From JANNSW01 sp031431235 (GTDB lineage Bacteria; Pseudomonadota; Alphaproteobacteria; Rhizobiales; Hyphomicrobiaceae), in NCBI GenBank assembly GCA_031431235.1, contig JANPDA010000465.1, positions 1-22,722 of the forward strand: a DNA stretch of 22,722 bases, written 5' to 3'. How positions within the stretch are numbered: position 1 is the first letter of the stretch; each line of letters starts with the position of its first letter. Made by a program: the position numbers and the translations under genes. Of this stretch, positions 1-6,864 are shown in pieces. Below the pieces are notes generated by a model that worked only from the letters and a program-made list of their open reading frames with translations, did no database searches and was not told where the DNA came from.

Positions 1-1
1 C

Positions 2-352
2 ACGACCGGTAGCGGGCTGTCGGTTGCCGAGCGCGACATGATCGGCGCGATCATCCGGGGCAAGATCCGTGACGAGCGCTGCTGGAACCCGCCCACTGGC
101 GCGGCTGGAGCCGACCAGATCGCCGTGCGCCTCAAATTCAAGCTGCGTCGCGACGGCTCGGTCGATGGCGTGCCATCGGTGTTGAACGATTCGGGAGCTG
201 CGAACTTCATGCAGGCGGCCGAAGCTGCCGTCCACGCAATCATCAACTGCTCGCCCTATGAACGGCTCGCAGAACAGCTCGGCGATCTCTACGACACCGG
301 CTGGAACACGGTCACCGTGAACTTCCGCCCTGACCAGATGTTCGGCGGTTAG
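2..352 (+). CDS. TolA/TonB C-terminal-domain protein, 3' part only
   Basis: The reading frame is already open at base 2 and runs to a TAG at 350-352, so only about the last 116 residues are visible and the true start lies left of the window. The fragment has the pattern of TolA C-terminal domains: a helix, then a CWNPP motif, a beta-strand segment rich in basic and hydrophobic residues (IAVRLKFKLRRDGSV), an alanine-rich helix carrying a second Cys (INCSPY), and a terminal strand ending in F-R-P-D-Q-M-F-G-G. In the family, TolA is the periplasm-spanning, inner-membrane-anchored part of the Tol-Pal system, and the two Cys can form a disulfide. Neither tolB nor pal follows; the next gene, gshB, is convergent. 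It could instead be another TonB-C-like protein. The N-terminal membrane anchor and long helix cannot be seen. Confidence 0.65.
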   Translation, partial: TTGSGLSVAERDMIGAIIRGKIRDERCWNPPTGAAGADQIAVRLKFKLRRDGSVDGVPSVLNDSGAANFMQAAEAAVHAIINCSPYERLAEQLGDLYDTGWNTVTVNFRPDQMFGG

Positions 353-378
353 CCACGCTTTCGCTCTCTTCCGGGTCG

Positions 379-465
379 GAAAATCGGTGACAGGCATCGA
401 ATTCCACCTCCGAATCATCGCAGATTGGACGATTCTCGACAATTCGGTGCCTGTCACCGATTTTC
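379..465. repeat. REP/MITE-like inverted repeat overlapping the gshB stop
   Basis: Two 25-base arms (379-403 and 441-465) are reverse complements with one mismatch, separated by 37 bases that hold a smaller pair (GAATC/GATTC). The right arm contains its own short palindrome, CGGTG-CCTGT-CACCG (445-459). The right arm enters gshB and encodes its last residues (E-N-R) and TGA stop at 454-456. The design resembles dispersed REP or miniature palindromic elements. That other copies exist in the genome is an inference. Confidence 0.75.
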
Positions 466-1401
466 AACCTTCCCCTCCACCGCATCCCAGATCATCGCCG
501 CGATGTCGTTGCCACCGAACCGTTCGACCTCGCGGATGCCGGTCGGCGAGGTGACGTTTATCTCGGTCAAAAACCCCCCGATCACGTCGATGCCGACGAA
601 GATGAGGCCGCGCTTCTTCAACTCCGGCCCCAGCCGCGCGCAGATCTCGTGCTCGCGGTTGGTGAGCTCGGTCGCCTCGGGGCGCCCGCCCACATGCATG
701 TTGGAGCGGGTCTCGTGGCTGGCGGGCACGCGATTGATGGCGCCTGCGATCTCGCCGTCGACCAGGATGATGCGCTTGTCGCCCTCGCGCACCTCGGGAC
801 GGTATTGCTGCACCATGAACGGCTCGCGGAAGACCGTGCCGAACAATTCGACGAGGGAGCCCAGATTGGTGTCGCCCGGCTGGATGCGGAACACCGCCGC
901 GCCGCCATTGCCGTAGAGCGGTTTGACGACGATATCGCCATACTCCTTGCGGAAGGCCGCCACGTCGTCGAGGCTGCGTGTCACCATGGTCGGCGGCATC
1001 AGGTCGCCGAACTCGAGCACGAAGATTTTCTCCGGGCAATTGCGCACATGGGCCGGGTCGTTGACGACGAGGGTCTTGGGGTGGATCCGCTCGAGCAGAT
1101 GGGTCGTGGTGATGTAGCCCATGTCGAAGGGGGGATCCTGGCGCAGATGCACGACATCGAAGTCGGCGAGGTGCTCGACGCGGGATTCGCCGAGGCTGAA
1201 GTGAGCCCCTTCCTGGTCCTCGACCTTCAGCTGGTGGCCGCTCGCGATCAGCTTGCCGCGGTCGAGCGTCAGCCTGGGCGGCGTGTAGTAGAAGAGCTCA
1301 TGCCCCCGTCGCTGAGCCTCGAGCAGCAACGCGAAGGAGGAATCTCCCCGAATGTTGATGCGCTCGATCGGGTCCATTTGCATAGCGATACGGAGGGGCA
1401 T
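454..1401 (-). CDS. gshB: glutathione synthetase
   Basis: This is a 315-residue ATP-grasp ligase that joins gamma-glutamylcysteine and glycine to make glutathione in the cytoplasm. The N-terminus A-M-Q-M-D-P-I-E-R-I-N-I with D-S-S-F-A-L-L-L-E-A-Q is a signature of bacterial GshB. Further family segments are D-V-V-H-L-R-Q-D-P-P-F-D (about 79-90), N-D-P-x-x-V-R-N-x-P-E-K (about 113-124), V-V-K-P-L-Y-G-N-G-G-A-A-V (ATP-grasp lysine and glycine-rich loop, about 158-170) and F-L-T-E-I-N-V-T-S-P-T-G (metal-binding end, about 278-289). Length is normal. The C-terminal codons come from a palindromic repeat, so the terminus E-N-R is probably acquired. In many alphaproteobacteria gshB follows rsmI-yraN; here it is separated from them by a toxin-antitoxin pair and an acyltransferase gene. 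No strong Shine-Dalgarno is visible before the ATG. Confidence 0.97.
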   Translation of the reverse strand: MPLRIAMQMDPIERINIRGDSSFALLLEAQRRGHELFYYTPPRLTLDRGKLIASGHQLKVEDQEGAHFSLGESRVEHLADFDVVHLRQDPPFDMGYITTTHLLERIHPKTLVVNDPAHVRNCPEKIFVLEFGDLMPPTMVTRSLDDVAAFRKEYGDIVVKPLYGNGGAAVFRIQPGDTNLGSLVELFGTVFREPFMVQQYRPEVREGDKRIILVDGEIAGAINRVPASHETRSNMHVGGRPEATELTNREHEICARLGPELKKRGLIFVGIDVIGGFLTEINVTSPTGIREVERFGGNDIAAMIWDAVEGKVENR

Positions 1402-1474
1402 GGGCGCGGCTCGATGGGGTTGTGCGGGATCTCTCCTGCGAGCAAGCCGCGAGCGGGAGAGGTTGTCAACGGCC

Positions 1475-1503
1475 TTACCCCCGGATTCGGATTCCGGGGG
1501 TAA
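1475..1503. terminator. perfect hairpin between antitoxin gene and gshB
   Basis: TTACCCCCGGA (1475-1485) and TCCGGGGGTAA (1493-1503) are perfect reverse complements around a 7-base loop. The hairpin lies 12 bases past the antitoxin stop and about 75 bases before gshB, both on the minus strand. There is no T-run on either strand, so a classic intrinsic terminator is not proven; it could be an attenuating or mRNA-stabilising structure. A TTGACA-like hexamer (minus strand, about 1463-1468) lies just downstream and might serve gshB, but its -10 partner is poor. Confidence 0.45.
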
Positions 1504-1514
1504 CAGTCGAGCTC

Positions 1515-1832
1515 TTAGTGCGCCGCACGAACGCTGAGGCTGATGCCCAAAGCAGTCTGCAGCCCATGGATCATTGTGAAGAGGTTGCGCGCATTCGGGT
1601 TGCCGCGCGGACCGAGCATGCGCATCAAACTCTTGGCTGGTGTTCCAGTCTCCCGCGCGAGCCTCTCGAAGCCAATGGTCGCGTTGATGAAATCGCGCAG
1701 GATCGCCTTTCCTGTCTCGATGTCGCCTTCGAGCATCGCCTCCAAGGCTTCCGTGAGCAGGGCCTCGCGAAAAGCTGCGTCGCTTGCGGCGCGCGCCTTG
1801 ACGGTTTCCTTGAATGAGCGGGTCAGGGGCAT
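1515..1832 (-). CDS. HigA-like antitoxin (COG3636-type HTH)
   Basis: This is a 105-residue protein starting M-P-L-T-R-S-F. The C-terminal half carries a helix-turn-helix of the addiction-module antidote type: I-G-F-E-R-L-A-R-E-T-G-T-P-A-K-S-L-M-R-M-L, then G-N-P-N-A-R-N-L-F and a final helix ending L-G-I-S-L-S-V. In the family such proteins neutralise the RelE/HigB-like toxin and repress the operon. The ATG at 1830-1832 was chosen because it begins one base after the toxin's TGA (TGAGATG), implying translational coupling; a longer open frame exists upstream but lies inside the toxin gene. The order is toxin first, as in higBA. A plain regulator role is less likely given the partner. Confidence 0.8.
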   Translation of the reverse strand: MPLTRSFKETVKARAASDAAFREALLTEALEAMLEGDIETGKAILRDFINATIGFERLARETGTPAKSLMRMLGPRGNPNARNLFTMIHGLQTALGISLSVRAAH

Positions 1833-1833
1833 C

Positions 1834-2166
1834 TCAGGCCTTTGCTTTCGTTCTAGTCTTGTAGTCCAGCCATCGATCTTGCGCTTCTGCGATGTCTTCG
1901 CTCTGTCGTTTCTTCGTCCCACCGCCAAGGAGGATCACGACGTCATGGCCATGCTTGCCGAAGTAAATGCGGTAGCCCGGTCCGAAGTTCAGTCTCAGCT
2001 CGAGCACGCCAGAGCCCACCCCCTTGACCTGTGACGTGTTGCCGAGCCCAAGCCGCGTCACTGCGCTTGTCACTTTGGCGGCAGCTTTCGGATTAAGCTC
2101 CTCGAACCACGTTGCGAACGGCCGGTCACCGTCCTCGGTCTGGTACTCGAGGATCTCAATTGCCAT
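1834..2166 (-). CDS. RelE/ParE-superfamily toxin (HigB / Gp49-like)
   Basis: This is a 110-residue basic-ended protein with the layout of the probable addiction-module killer family: an N-terminal strand, D-G-D-R-P-F-A-T-W-F (about 12-21), a helix with the A-A-A-K-V segment, then G-V-L-E-L-R-L-N-F-G-P-G-Y-R-I-Y-F (about 53-69), V-V-I-L-L-G-G-G-T-K-K-R-Q (about 76-88), and a final helix D-I-A-E-A-Q. In the family these proteins are ribosome-dependent mRNA interferases or related toxins. It is the first gene of a two-gene unit with the HigA-like antitoxin. Local base composition is clearly less GC-rich than the surrounding genes, which suits horizontal acquisition. Start ATG at 2164-2166 has no clear Shine-Dalgarno; toxin activity is inferred from family and pairing only. 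Confidence 0.85.
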   Translation of the reverse strand: MAIEILEYQTEDGDRPFATWFEELNPKAAAKVTSAVTRLGLGNTSQVKGVGSGVLELRLNFGPGYRIYFGKHGHDVVILLGGGTKKRQSEDIAEAQDRWLDYKTRTKAKA

Positions 2167-2188
2167 TTGGTATCACAAATGTAACCAA
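2167..2188. promoter_or_regulatory. possible operator upstream of the toxin-antitoxin operon
   Basis: Directly before the toxin ATG lies an imperfect palindrome with outer arms TTGGT (2167-2171) and ACCAA (2184-2188) in an AT-rich patch. HigA-type antitoxins usually autorepress through palindromes at this position. On the minus strand a TTGAAC hexamer sits at 2196-2191, but no convincing -10 follows. The match is weak. Confidence 0.3.
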
Positions 2189-2291
2189 TCGTTCAAGAGG
2201 TATGCATAGCCAACGATGCCTTGGGAATAGTTGCTTAGCACCATGCCGTTAGGCTGTGTAGCCGACGACACGGTCTAGCGAGTAGCTGCCC

Positions 2292-3641
2292 ATGCCCACC
2301 CCCTCCCGCCTCGACACATTCGTCCCCCCGCGGCCGAGCCACCGGCTCATGCGGGCGCTGGTGCCGGTCAACCGCTTGTTGAACCTCGCCGGCGTGCCGG
2401 GGTTGCGGAGCGTGCCTGGCCTGAATGCCGTGCCGGGGATCAGCGGGCTCTGCAATGTCGTCCGCCTCGATTTCCCGCGCGGCGACGAGTTGCGGTTGCG
2501 CTCCGCGGTCAATCCGCTGACGGCCGCCTTCATCGTGCCCAACCACCCGGAATTCTACACCGACTGGATGCTCGACAAGGAAGTGTGCGCCCGGGTCGCG
2601 CCGCTGGCGGCATGCTGGGCGACCAACGTGGTCGTCAACGGCATGGGGCGGGCCATGCAGCGGTTCTGGCTCGCCAACAATCTGATCGCGCAAATTCCAG
2701 GCGCGGGCGGAGAAGGCAAGGCGCACTCGATCCGGTGGGCGATGGCCGGTCATGGCGTGTTGCTGCACCCGGAGGGCAATGTCGGCTGGCATGGCGATCT
2801 GGTGGCGCCGTTGTTTCCCGGCGCGGTCGAGATGGCGATCGAGGCGGCGCGGCTGCTGCGGGAGGACGGCAGCGAGCGCGGTGCGTTCGTCGCCCCGGTC
2901 GTCTGGAAGCTCGAATTCCTCGGCGACGTGCGCCGGCCGCTCGCCCGCGAGATGGCCTATGTGGAACGGCGGCTCGGGTTGCCCGCAGCAAAGCCGGGTG
3001 CCGCTCTCGCCGAGCGGGTGCGCCATGCCTATGACGTGCTGCTCGCGCGCGACGAGGCGGCATTCGGGGAGGAAGTTGGCAGTGGCGCCGGGTCGCTCGC
3101 GGCGCGCCAGGACCGATTGATTGGTCGATTGTGCGATCGGCTGGGGGAGCTGATGGGGGAAGCGGCGCCGGAGGCGGGTGCCAGCGTCGAGCGCGCGCTC
3201 AAGCTCGCGGAGCGGTTTGTCAGGCGCGCCGAAGCCGGGGATGGGGCTGCCGGTGAGGCCAAGCGCCTCGCCAAGGCGATGCGTCGGATCCGCCGCTTTC
3301 AGCCGGGATTCTATCCGGGGCCCGAGCTCACCCAGGAGCACGTGGCCGAGTGCATCAAGCGTCTGCGCTGCGACTATTGCGAGGGCAGCTTGCGCGACAG
3401 CATGGACAAGTTCGTGCCGCGTCCCGCAGGAGCTCGGATCGCCCATATCCGGGTGCCGGAGCCGCTCGACATCGGGCGGACGCTGGGGCGGCGGCAGGAG
3501 CTGTCCGAGTCGGAGGTGGAAGCCCTGGTTGGGGAGCTGAGGCGGCGGATGCAGGCGGCACTCGACCGGCTGAATGCCGAGTTGGCGGGCGAAGGGTCGC
3601 GGATCGGGTTCGCAAATCCGTTGCACGGAGCTGGCGGCTGA
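2292..3641 (+). CDS. PlsC-superfamily acyltransferase-like protein
   Basis: This is a 449-residue protein. Residues about 75-215 have the block order of glycerolipid acyltransferases: I-V-P-N-H-P-E-F-Y-T-D-W (block I, His85 and Asp91), L-L-H-P-E-G-N-V-G-W (block III, about 157-166) and A-P-L-F-P-G-A-V-E-M-A (block IV, about 172-182). Block I has five residues between His and Asp instead of the usual four, and block III reads EGN rather than EGT, so the active site is non-standard. The C-terminal ~230 residues are charged and helical and I do not recognise them. No transmembrane helix or signal peptide is evident. The gene runs opposite to its neighbours, ends 15 bp before the yraN stop, and diverges from the toxin gene. 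The family suggests acyl transfer to a glycerol phosphate or similar alcohol; the substrate is unknown. Confidence 0.7.
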   Translation: MPTPSRLDTFVPPRPSHRLMRALVPVNRLLNLAGVPGLRSVPGLNAVPGISGLCNVVRLDFPRGDELRLRSAVNPLTAAFIVPNHPEFYTDWMLDKEVCARVAPLAACWATNVVVNGMGRAMQRFWLANNLIAQIPGAGGEGKAHSIRWAMAGHGVLLHPEGNVGWHGDLVAPLFPGAVEMAIEAARLLREDGSERGAFVAPVVWKLEFLGDVRRPLAREMAYVERRLGLPAAKPGAALAERVRHAYDVLLARDEAAFGEEVGSGAGSLAARQDRLIGRLCDRLGELMGEAAPEAGASVERALKLAERFVRRAEAGDGAAGEAKRLAKAMRRIRRFQPGFYPGPELTQEHVAECIKRLRCDYCEGSLRDSMDKFVPRPAGARIAHIRVPEPLDIGRTLGRRQELSESEVEALVGELRRRMQAALDRLNAELAGEGSRIGFANPLHGAGG

Positions 3642-3656
3642 TGGCCGCGTAGAAAG

Positions 3657-4085
3657 CTACCAGCGGCGGCGCGCCCTGGGCGCTCCGGCTGCGAAATCGA
3701 AAGCGTCTCTCATGTGGCGCGGCAGCTTGCCGGGCGCGAGCAGGATGACGTCGAAGCTCGGGCCGTCGGTGGTCGAGGCGACATTGGGGCGTCCCTTCAG
3801 CCACCATTCGGCGGCGCGCATGACGCGCTCCTGTTGGCGCCGTGTGATGCTCTCGGCCGCCTCGTCGAGTGTCGGCCGGCGCTTCACCTCGACGAAAGCG
3901 AGCCGCCGGCCGCGGCGCGCCACGATATCGATCTCCCCGACCGGCGAGCGATAGCGGCGCTGCAGGATCAGATAGCCCTTGGCGATCAACACCGCGACGG
4001 CAACCAGCTCGGAGGTGAGCCCCAGCCGGTAGCGCTCGCCCTGGGCGACCGGACGGCCGCGGTGCTGCTCGCCGAGCCTTCTCAT
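3657..4085 (-). CDS. yraN: YraN / UPF0102 family nuclease-like protein
   Basis: This is a 142-residue protein of the YraN family, which has a restriction-endonuclease-like fold. The hallmark is visible: G-E-I-D-I-V-A-R-R-G-R-R-L-A-F-V-E-V-K-R-R, giving the D53 / E66-x-K68 nuclease core, preceded by the helix G-L-T-S-E-L-V-A-V-A-V-L-I-A-K-G-Y. The C-terminal half has the usual W-W-L and F-D-V-I-L-L strands. Its biological substrate is not settled; roles in DNA processing have been suggested for relatives. Its ATG overlaps the rsmI stop by four bases (ATGA), indicating translational coupling in an rsmI-yraN operon, the order common in proteobacteria. Length is slightly above the typical 120-130 residues, mainly from an Arg-rich N-terminal extension. 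Confidence 0.93.
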   Translation of the reverse strand: MRRLGEQHRGRPVAQGERYRLGLTSELVAVAVLIAKGYLILQRRYRSPVGEIDIVARRGRRLAFVEVKRRPTLDEAAESITRRQQERVMRAAEWWLKGRPNVASTTDGPSFDVILLAPGKLPRHMRDAFDFAAGAPRARRRW

Positions 4086-5014
4086 GGGGCGCTTCCACTC
4101 TCGCTCTTGATGGCGACCGCCAGATCATAGGCGCGCTTCTTTGGCACGCCGAGCCGCTCGGCCACGTCGCGTGCGGCGTCCCGCAGGCTCGAGCCCTGCA
4201 GTGCCATCCGCAGTGCCGTCCGGATCGCTGCATCGTCGATCAGGGCCGGCGCGGCGGGCGGGCCGATCAGCAACACGCATTCGCCACGTGGCGGATCGGC
4301 ATGCGCGGACGCCGCCAACTCGGCGAGGCTGCCGTGGCGAAGCTCCTCGTGGAGCTTGGTCAGCTCGCGGGCGAGTGCAGCCCGACGATTGCCCAGCATC
4401 CCTGCCAGCTCGGCGAAGGTCTCGGCGACACGGCCAGGTGCCTCGAACAGCACGATGGTGCCGGGGAGGTCTGCGACTGCCGTGATCCGCTCACGGCGCG
4501 CGGATTGTTTCGCCGGCAGGAAACCCGCGAACACGAAGCAATCGGTCGGCAAGCCGGCGCAGGTCAGGGCGGCGAGCACGGCCGAGGGTCCAGGCAGGCT
4601 CGTCACGCGATGGCCAGCGTCGAGAACGTCGCGCACGAGCTTGTAGCCGGGATCGGAAACGAGCGGCGTGCCGGCGTCCGAGATGAGCGCAACCGACCGG
4701 CCGGCCGCCAGCAATCCCAGAATGTGCGGCCGCTCCCGCTCGGCATTGTGGTCGTGGTAGGAGCTGAGCGTGCGGTCGATACCGTAGCGGTCGAGCAGGC
4801 GACGGCTGTGGCGGGTGTCCTCGGCGTAGACGAAGTCGGCCCGGGCGAGGACGGCGAGCGCCCGCAGCGTCACGTCGGCAAGATTGCCGATGGGGGTCGA
4901 GACCAGGTGCAGGCCCGCTTCGAGCGGCCGACCTAGCTGCTCGGCGAGCATTTCGCCGGCGCGCCGAATGAGCACCGGAATTGCGTCCTCGGATCCGGTG
5001 TCGGCCATGGTCAT
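4082..5014 (-). CDS. rsmI: 16S rRNA (cytidine-1402 2'-O)-methyltransferase
   Basis: This is a 310-residue SAM-dependent tetrapyrrole-methylase-fold enzyme that methylates the ribose of C1402 in the 16S rRNA P-site. Diagnostic blocks are L-V-S-T-P-I-G-N-L-A-D-V-T-L-R-A-L (about 37-53), Y-A-E-D-T-R-H-S (63-70), A-L-I-S-D-A-G-T-P-L-V-S-D-P-G-Y (109-124), S-L-P-G-P-S-A-V-L-A-A-L (139-150) and F-A-G-F-L-P (162-167). The C-terminal helical region ends with G-V-P-K-K-R-A-Y-D-L-A, normal for the family. The first ATG is used here; a second in-frame ATG two codons later is an equally good start. It leads the rsmI-yraN operon and is divergent from the PBP-activator lipoprotein gene, a classic proteobacterial arrangement. 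Confidence 0.97.
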   Translation of the reverse strand: MTMADTGSEDAIPVLIRRAGEMLAEQLGRPLEAGLHLVSTPIGNLADVTLRALAVLARADFVYAEDTRHSRRLLDRYGIDRTLSSYHDHNAERERPHILGLLAAGRSVALISDAGTPLVSDPGYKLVRDVLDAGHRVTSLPGPSAVLAALTCAGLPTDCFVFAGFLPAKQSARRERITAVADLPGTIVLFEAPGRVAETFAELAGMLGNRRAALARELTKLHEELRHGSLAELAASAHADPPRGECVLLIGPPAAPALIDDAAIRTALRMALQGSSLRDAARDVAERLGVPKKRAYDLAVAIKSESGSAP

Positions 5015-5093
5015 GCGCGCGCTTCCCCGCCAGCTCGCACGGGCTTCCGGTCGCCCGGTAGCGCGGCGGATATGCTCTTTTGGCTGAATACCC

Positions 5094-5122
5094 TTGTCAT
5101 GGCGGCCGAATCAATCTGTTAT
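5094..5122 (+). promoter_or_regulatory. putative sigma-70 promoter for the PBP-activator gene
   Basis: TTGTCA (5094-5099) and TGTTAT (5117-5122) are separated by exactly 17 bases, matching the -35 and -10 consensus at 5/6 and 4/6 positions. The hexamers lie about 105 bases before the ATG at 5226. The divergent rsmI promoter should lie in the same 211-bp gap, but I see no comparable pair on the minus strand. Confidence 0.5.
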
Positions 5123-5225
5123 CGCAGGCGTGCTCGATTCCAAGTGGCGTCATTCTGTCTGCCCGCAATGCGATTGCAAGGGCAAGGGCCCAGTCCGCGC
5201 AGGAAACCCACTTCGGACGGATCGC

Positions 5226-6440
5226 ATGAGCGACGACAAGCATCGACTATCAGCCGGCCAGCCGACCCGACGCGCGTTTCTCGCGTGCGGGGCCGCGGCC
5301 ATTCTATCGGGCTGCGCGACATCCAATCCATCGCCAACGCCCGGTCAGGCCTTCTCGAGCGAAGGCGTTGCGGGCCAGACGGCAGCACGGGTGGTGGTCG
5401 AGCCGGTCAGGGTCGCACTGCTGCTGCCTTCGTCACGCAATGGCGGGACAGCCATCGTCGCTGCCGATCTCGATGCGGCGGCCGAGCTCGCCATCATCGA
5501 GGTCAACGAGCCCAGCCTGAGGCTCGTCAAGAAGGACACGGGCGGATCGCCCGAAGGTGCGGCTCGTGCGGCCGAGGCTGCGATCGCCGATGGTGCGGAG
5601 CTGATATTGGGTCCCTTGTTCGCGGGCGAGGTGGCGGCCGTCGCCCCAATTGCCCGCAAGGCCGGCGTGCCGGTCGTTGCGTTCTCGAGCGACCGCAAGG
5701 TTGCAGGTCAGGGCGCCTATCTGTTGAGCTTTCTGGCGGGCGACGACGTGCCCCGGATCATCGGCTATGCGGCGGCAGCGGGTAAGCGCCGGATCGCAGC
5801 GCTGATTCCGCAGAGCGACTACGGCCACGTGGTGAAAGCGAGCCTGGAAGCCTCGATTGCCCCGGCCGGTGCGAGCCTGGTCGGGATCGAGCGCTATCCC
5901 CTCGAAGCCGATGGCATGATCGAGCCGATGAAGCGCATCAAGAGCCGGATCGACAAGGGCAGGATCGACGCCCTGCTGGTGCCGGGAGGAGCCGATACGC
6001 TGCCGATGCTCGGCGCGATGCTGACCTATCACGGCATCGATCCGAGCAGGATCAAGCTGCTCGGGACGGGAGGTTGGGACATTGCCAATGCCGGGCAGGA
6101 GAAGGCGTTGCAGGGGGCTTGGTTTCCGGCGGCGGAGCCTTCCGGCTGGCGCGGCTTCTCCGCGCGCTTCATGCAACTGCACGGACGCATGCCGGCCCGG
6201 ATCGCGAGCCTGGGGTATGATGCGGCCAGCCTGGCGGCCTCCCTTGCGGGCAGCCCGCGTGGCGAGCGGTATGCCGCTGCCAATCTCACCCGGCCGAGCG
6301 GCTTTGCCGGCATCGACGGGCTGTTCCGGTTGCGCGCCGATGGCAGCAGCGAGCGCGGGCTCGCCGTGCTCGAGGTGCAAGCCCAAGGCGCCCGCGTGAT
6401 CGAAGCGGCGCCAAGCACCTTCGGCGCGGCCGGGTTCTGA
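5226..6440 (+). CDS. penicillin-binding protein activator (LpoA-like) lipoprotein
   Basis: This is a 404-residue exported protein. The start at 5226 places a textbook export signal at the N-terminus: a twin-arginine motif T-R-R-A-F-L (14-19), a short hydrophobic stretch and a lipobox L-S-G-C (27-30), so a Tat-exported lipoprotein is likely. The longer upstream frame lacks this logic. The mature part is a type I periplasmic binding fold of the LpoA/branched-chain-amino-acid-binding type: V-A-L-L-L-P-S near the start, I-L-G-P-L-F-A-G-E-V-A-A-V, G-V-P-V-V-A-F-S-S-D, I-A-A-L-I-P-Q-S-D-Y-G and L-L-G-T-G-G-W-D. LpoA relatives activate the peptidoglycan synthase PBP1A from the outer membrane. Adjacency to rsmI-yraN supports the call; direct PBP activation in alphaproteobacteria is inferred. 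Confidence 0.88.
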   Translation: MSDDKHRLSAGQPTRRAFLACGAAAILSGCATSNPSPTPGQAFSSEGVAGQTAARVVVEPVRVALLLPSSRNGGTAIVAADLDAAAELAIIEVNEPSLRLVKKDTGGSPEGAARAAEAAIADGAELILGPLFAGEVAAVAPIARKAGVPVVAFSSDRKVAGQGAYLLSFLAGDDVPRIIGYAAAAGKRRIAALIPQSDYGHVVKASLEASIAPAGASLVGIERYPLEADGMIEPMKRIKSRIDKGRIDALLVPGGADTLPMLGAMLTYHGIDPSRIKLLGTGGWDIANAGQEKALQGAWFPAAEPSGWRGFSARFMQLHGRMPARIASLGYDAASLAASLAGSPRGERYAAANLTRPSGFAGIDGLFRLRADGSSERGLAVLEVQAQGARVIEAAPSTFGAAGF

Positions 6441-6864
6441 GGGCGGTTTTCGGGTCAAGTCACCACGCTGTGCCGTGCCGGGCGCTGCCTGGGCAGCCAC
6501 CGACGAGTACCCGGAGTCACGAGCTCCTATGCCAAAGCCGTCCTGCCCGCACAGCCGGCGGAGGCCAGGGGCGGGCATCGAGCCAATGCTCCACGCGACT
6601 TCAGCTGCTCGTCTGGGTTCCCGCCTGCGCGGGAATGCCGTGGGAGGATGTGTTGTCGCTCGCTCACTGGCGATGGTGGGTACTCGCGCGCTGAGCCTGC
6701 CCAGCGACTGGCCGTACTTTCCATGGTAGGGTCGTGGGCACGCGCAAATAGGTGCGAGCGCTGACAAGTGGTATGGACCCATTCGACCGGCGCCAATGGG
6801 ACGAGCCTGGCTCGACCATGGACCTCTGGCCGGGCGCTGCGATGAGCCAGCGGGAAAGCGATCG
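6441..6864. other. 424-bp gap with degraded repeat remnants
   Basis: No convincing gene is seen here. The stretch holds the hairpin annotated at 6618-6635 and a small GCTGC/GCAGC stem near 6483-6496. No T-run terminator after the lipoprotein gene and no clear promoter for the downstream transporter were found. Confidence 0.5.
6618..6635. repeat. short hairpin of a dispersed-repeat type
   Basis: TTCCCGC (6618-6624) and GCGGGAA (6629-6635) form a perfect 7-bp stem with loop CTGC, embedded in GGGTTCCCGCCTGCGCGGGA. Similar GGGAAT/ATTCCC-flanked CCCGC hairpins are a common intergenic repeat in GC-rich proteobacteria. Only one copy is seen in this window, so repeat status is by resemblance. Confidence 0.45.

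Noticed and set aside
379..465. complete insertion sequence
   Set aside because: The unit is under 100 bp and has no transposase frame; only a REP/MITE-like element is supported.
1515..1928. 137-residue version of the antitoxin starting at 1928
   Set aside because: The extra 32 residues lie inside the toxin gene in another frame and are not family-like; the ATG at 1832 couples to the toxin stop.
2235..3626. 463-codon open frame on the minus strand
   Set aside because: It lies antisense to the acyltransferase gene; its composition (Arg, His, Pro-rich, no family motif) is what antisense reading of GC-rich coding DNA produces.
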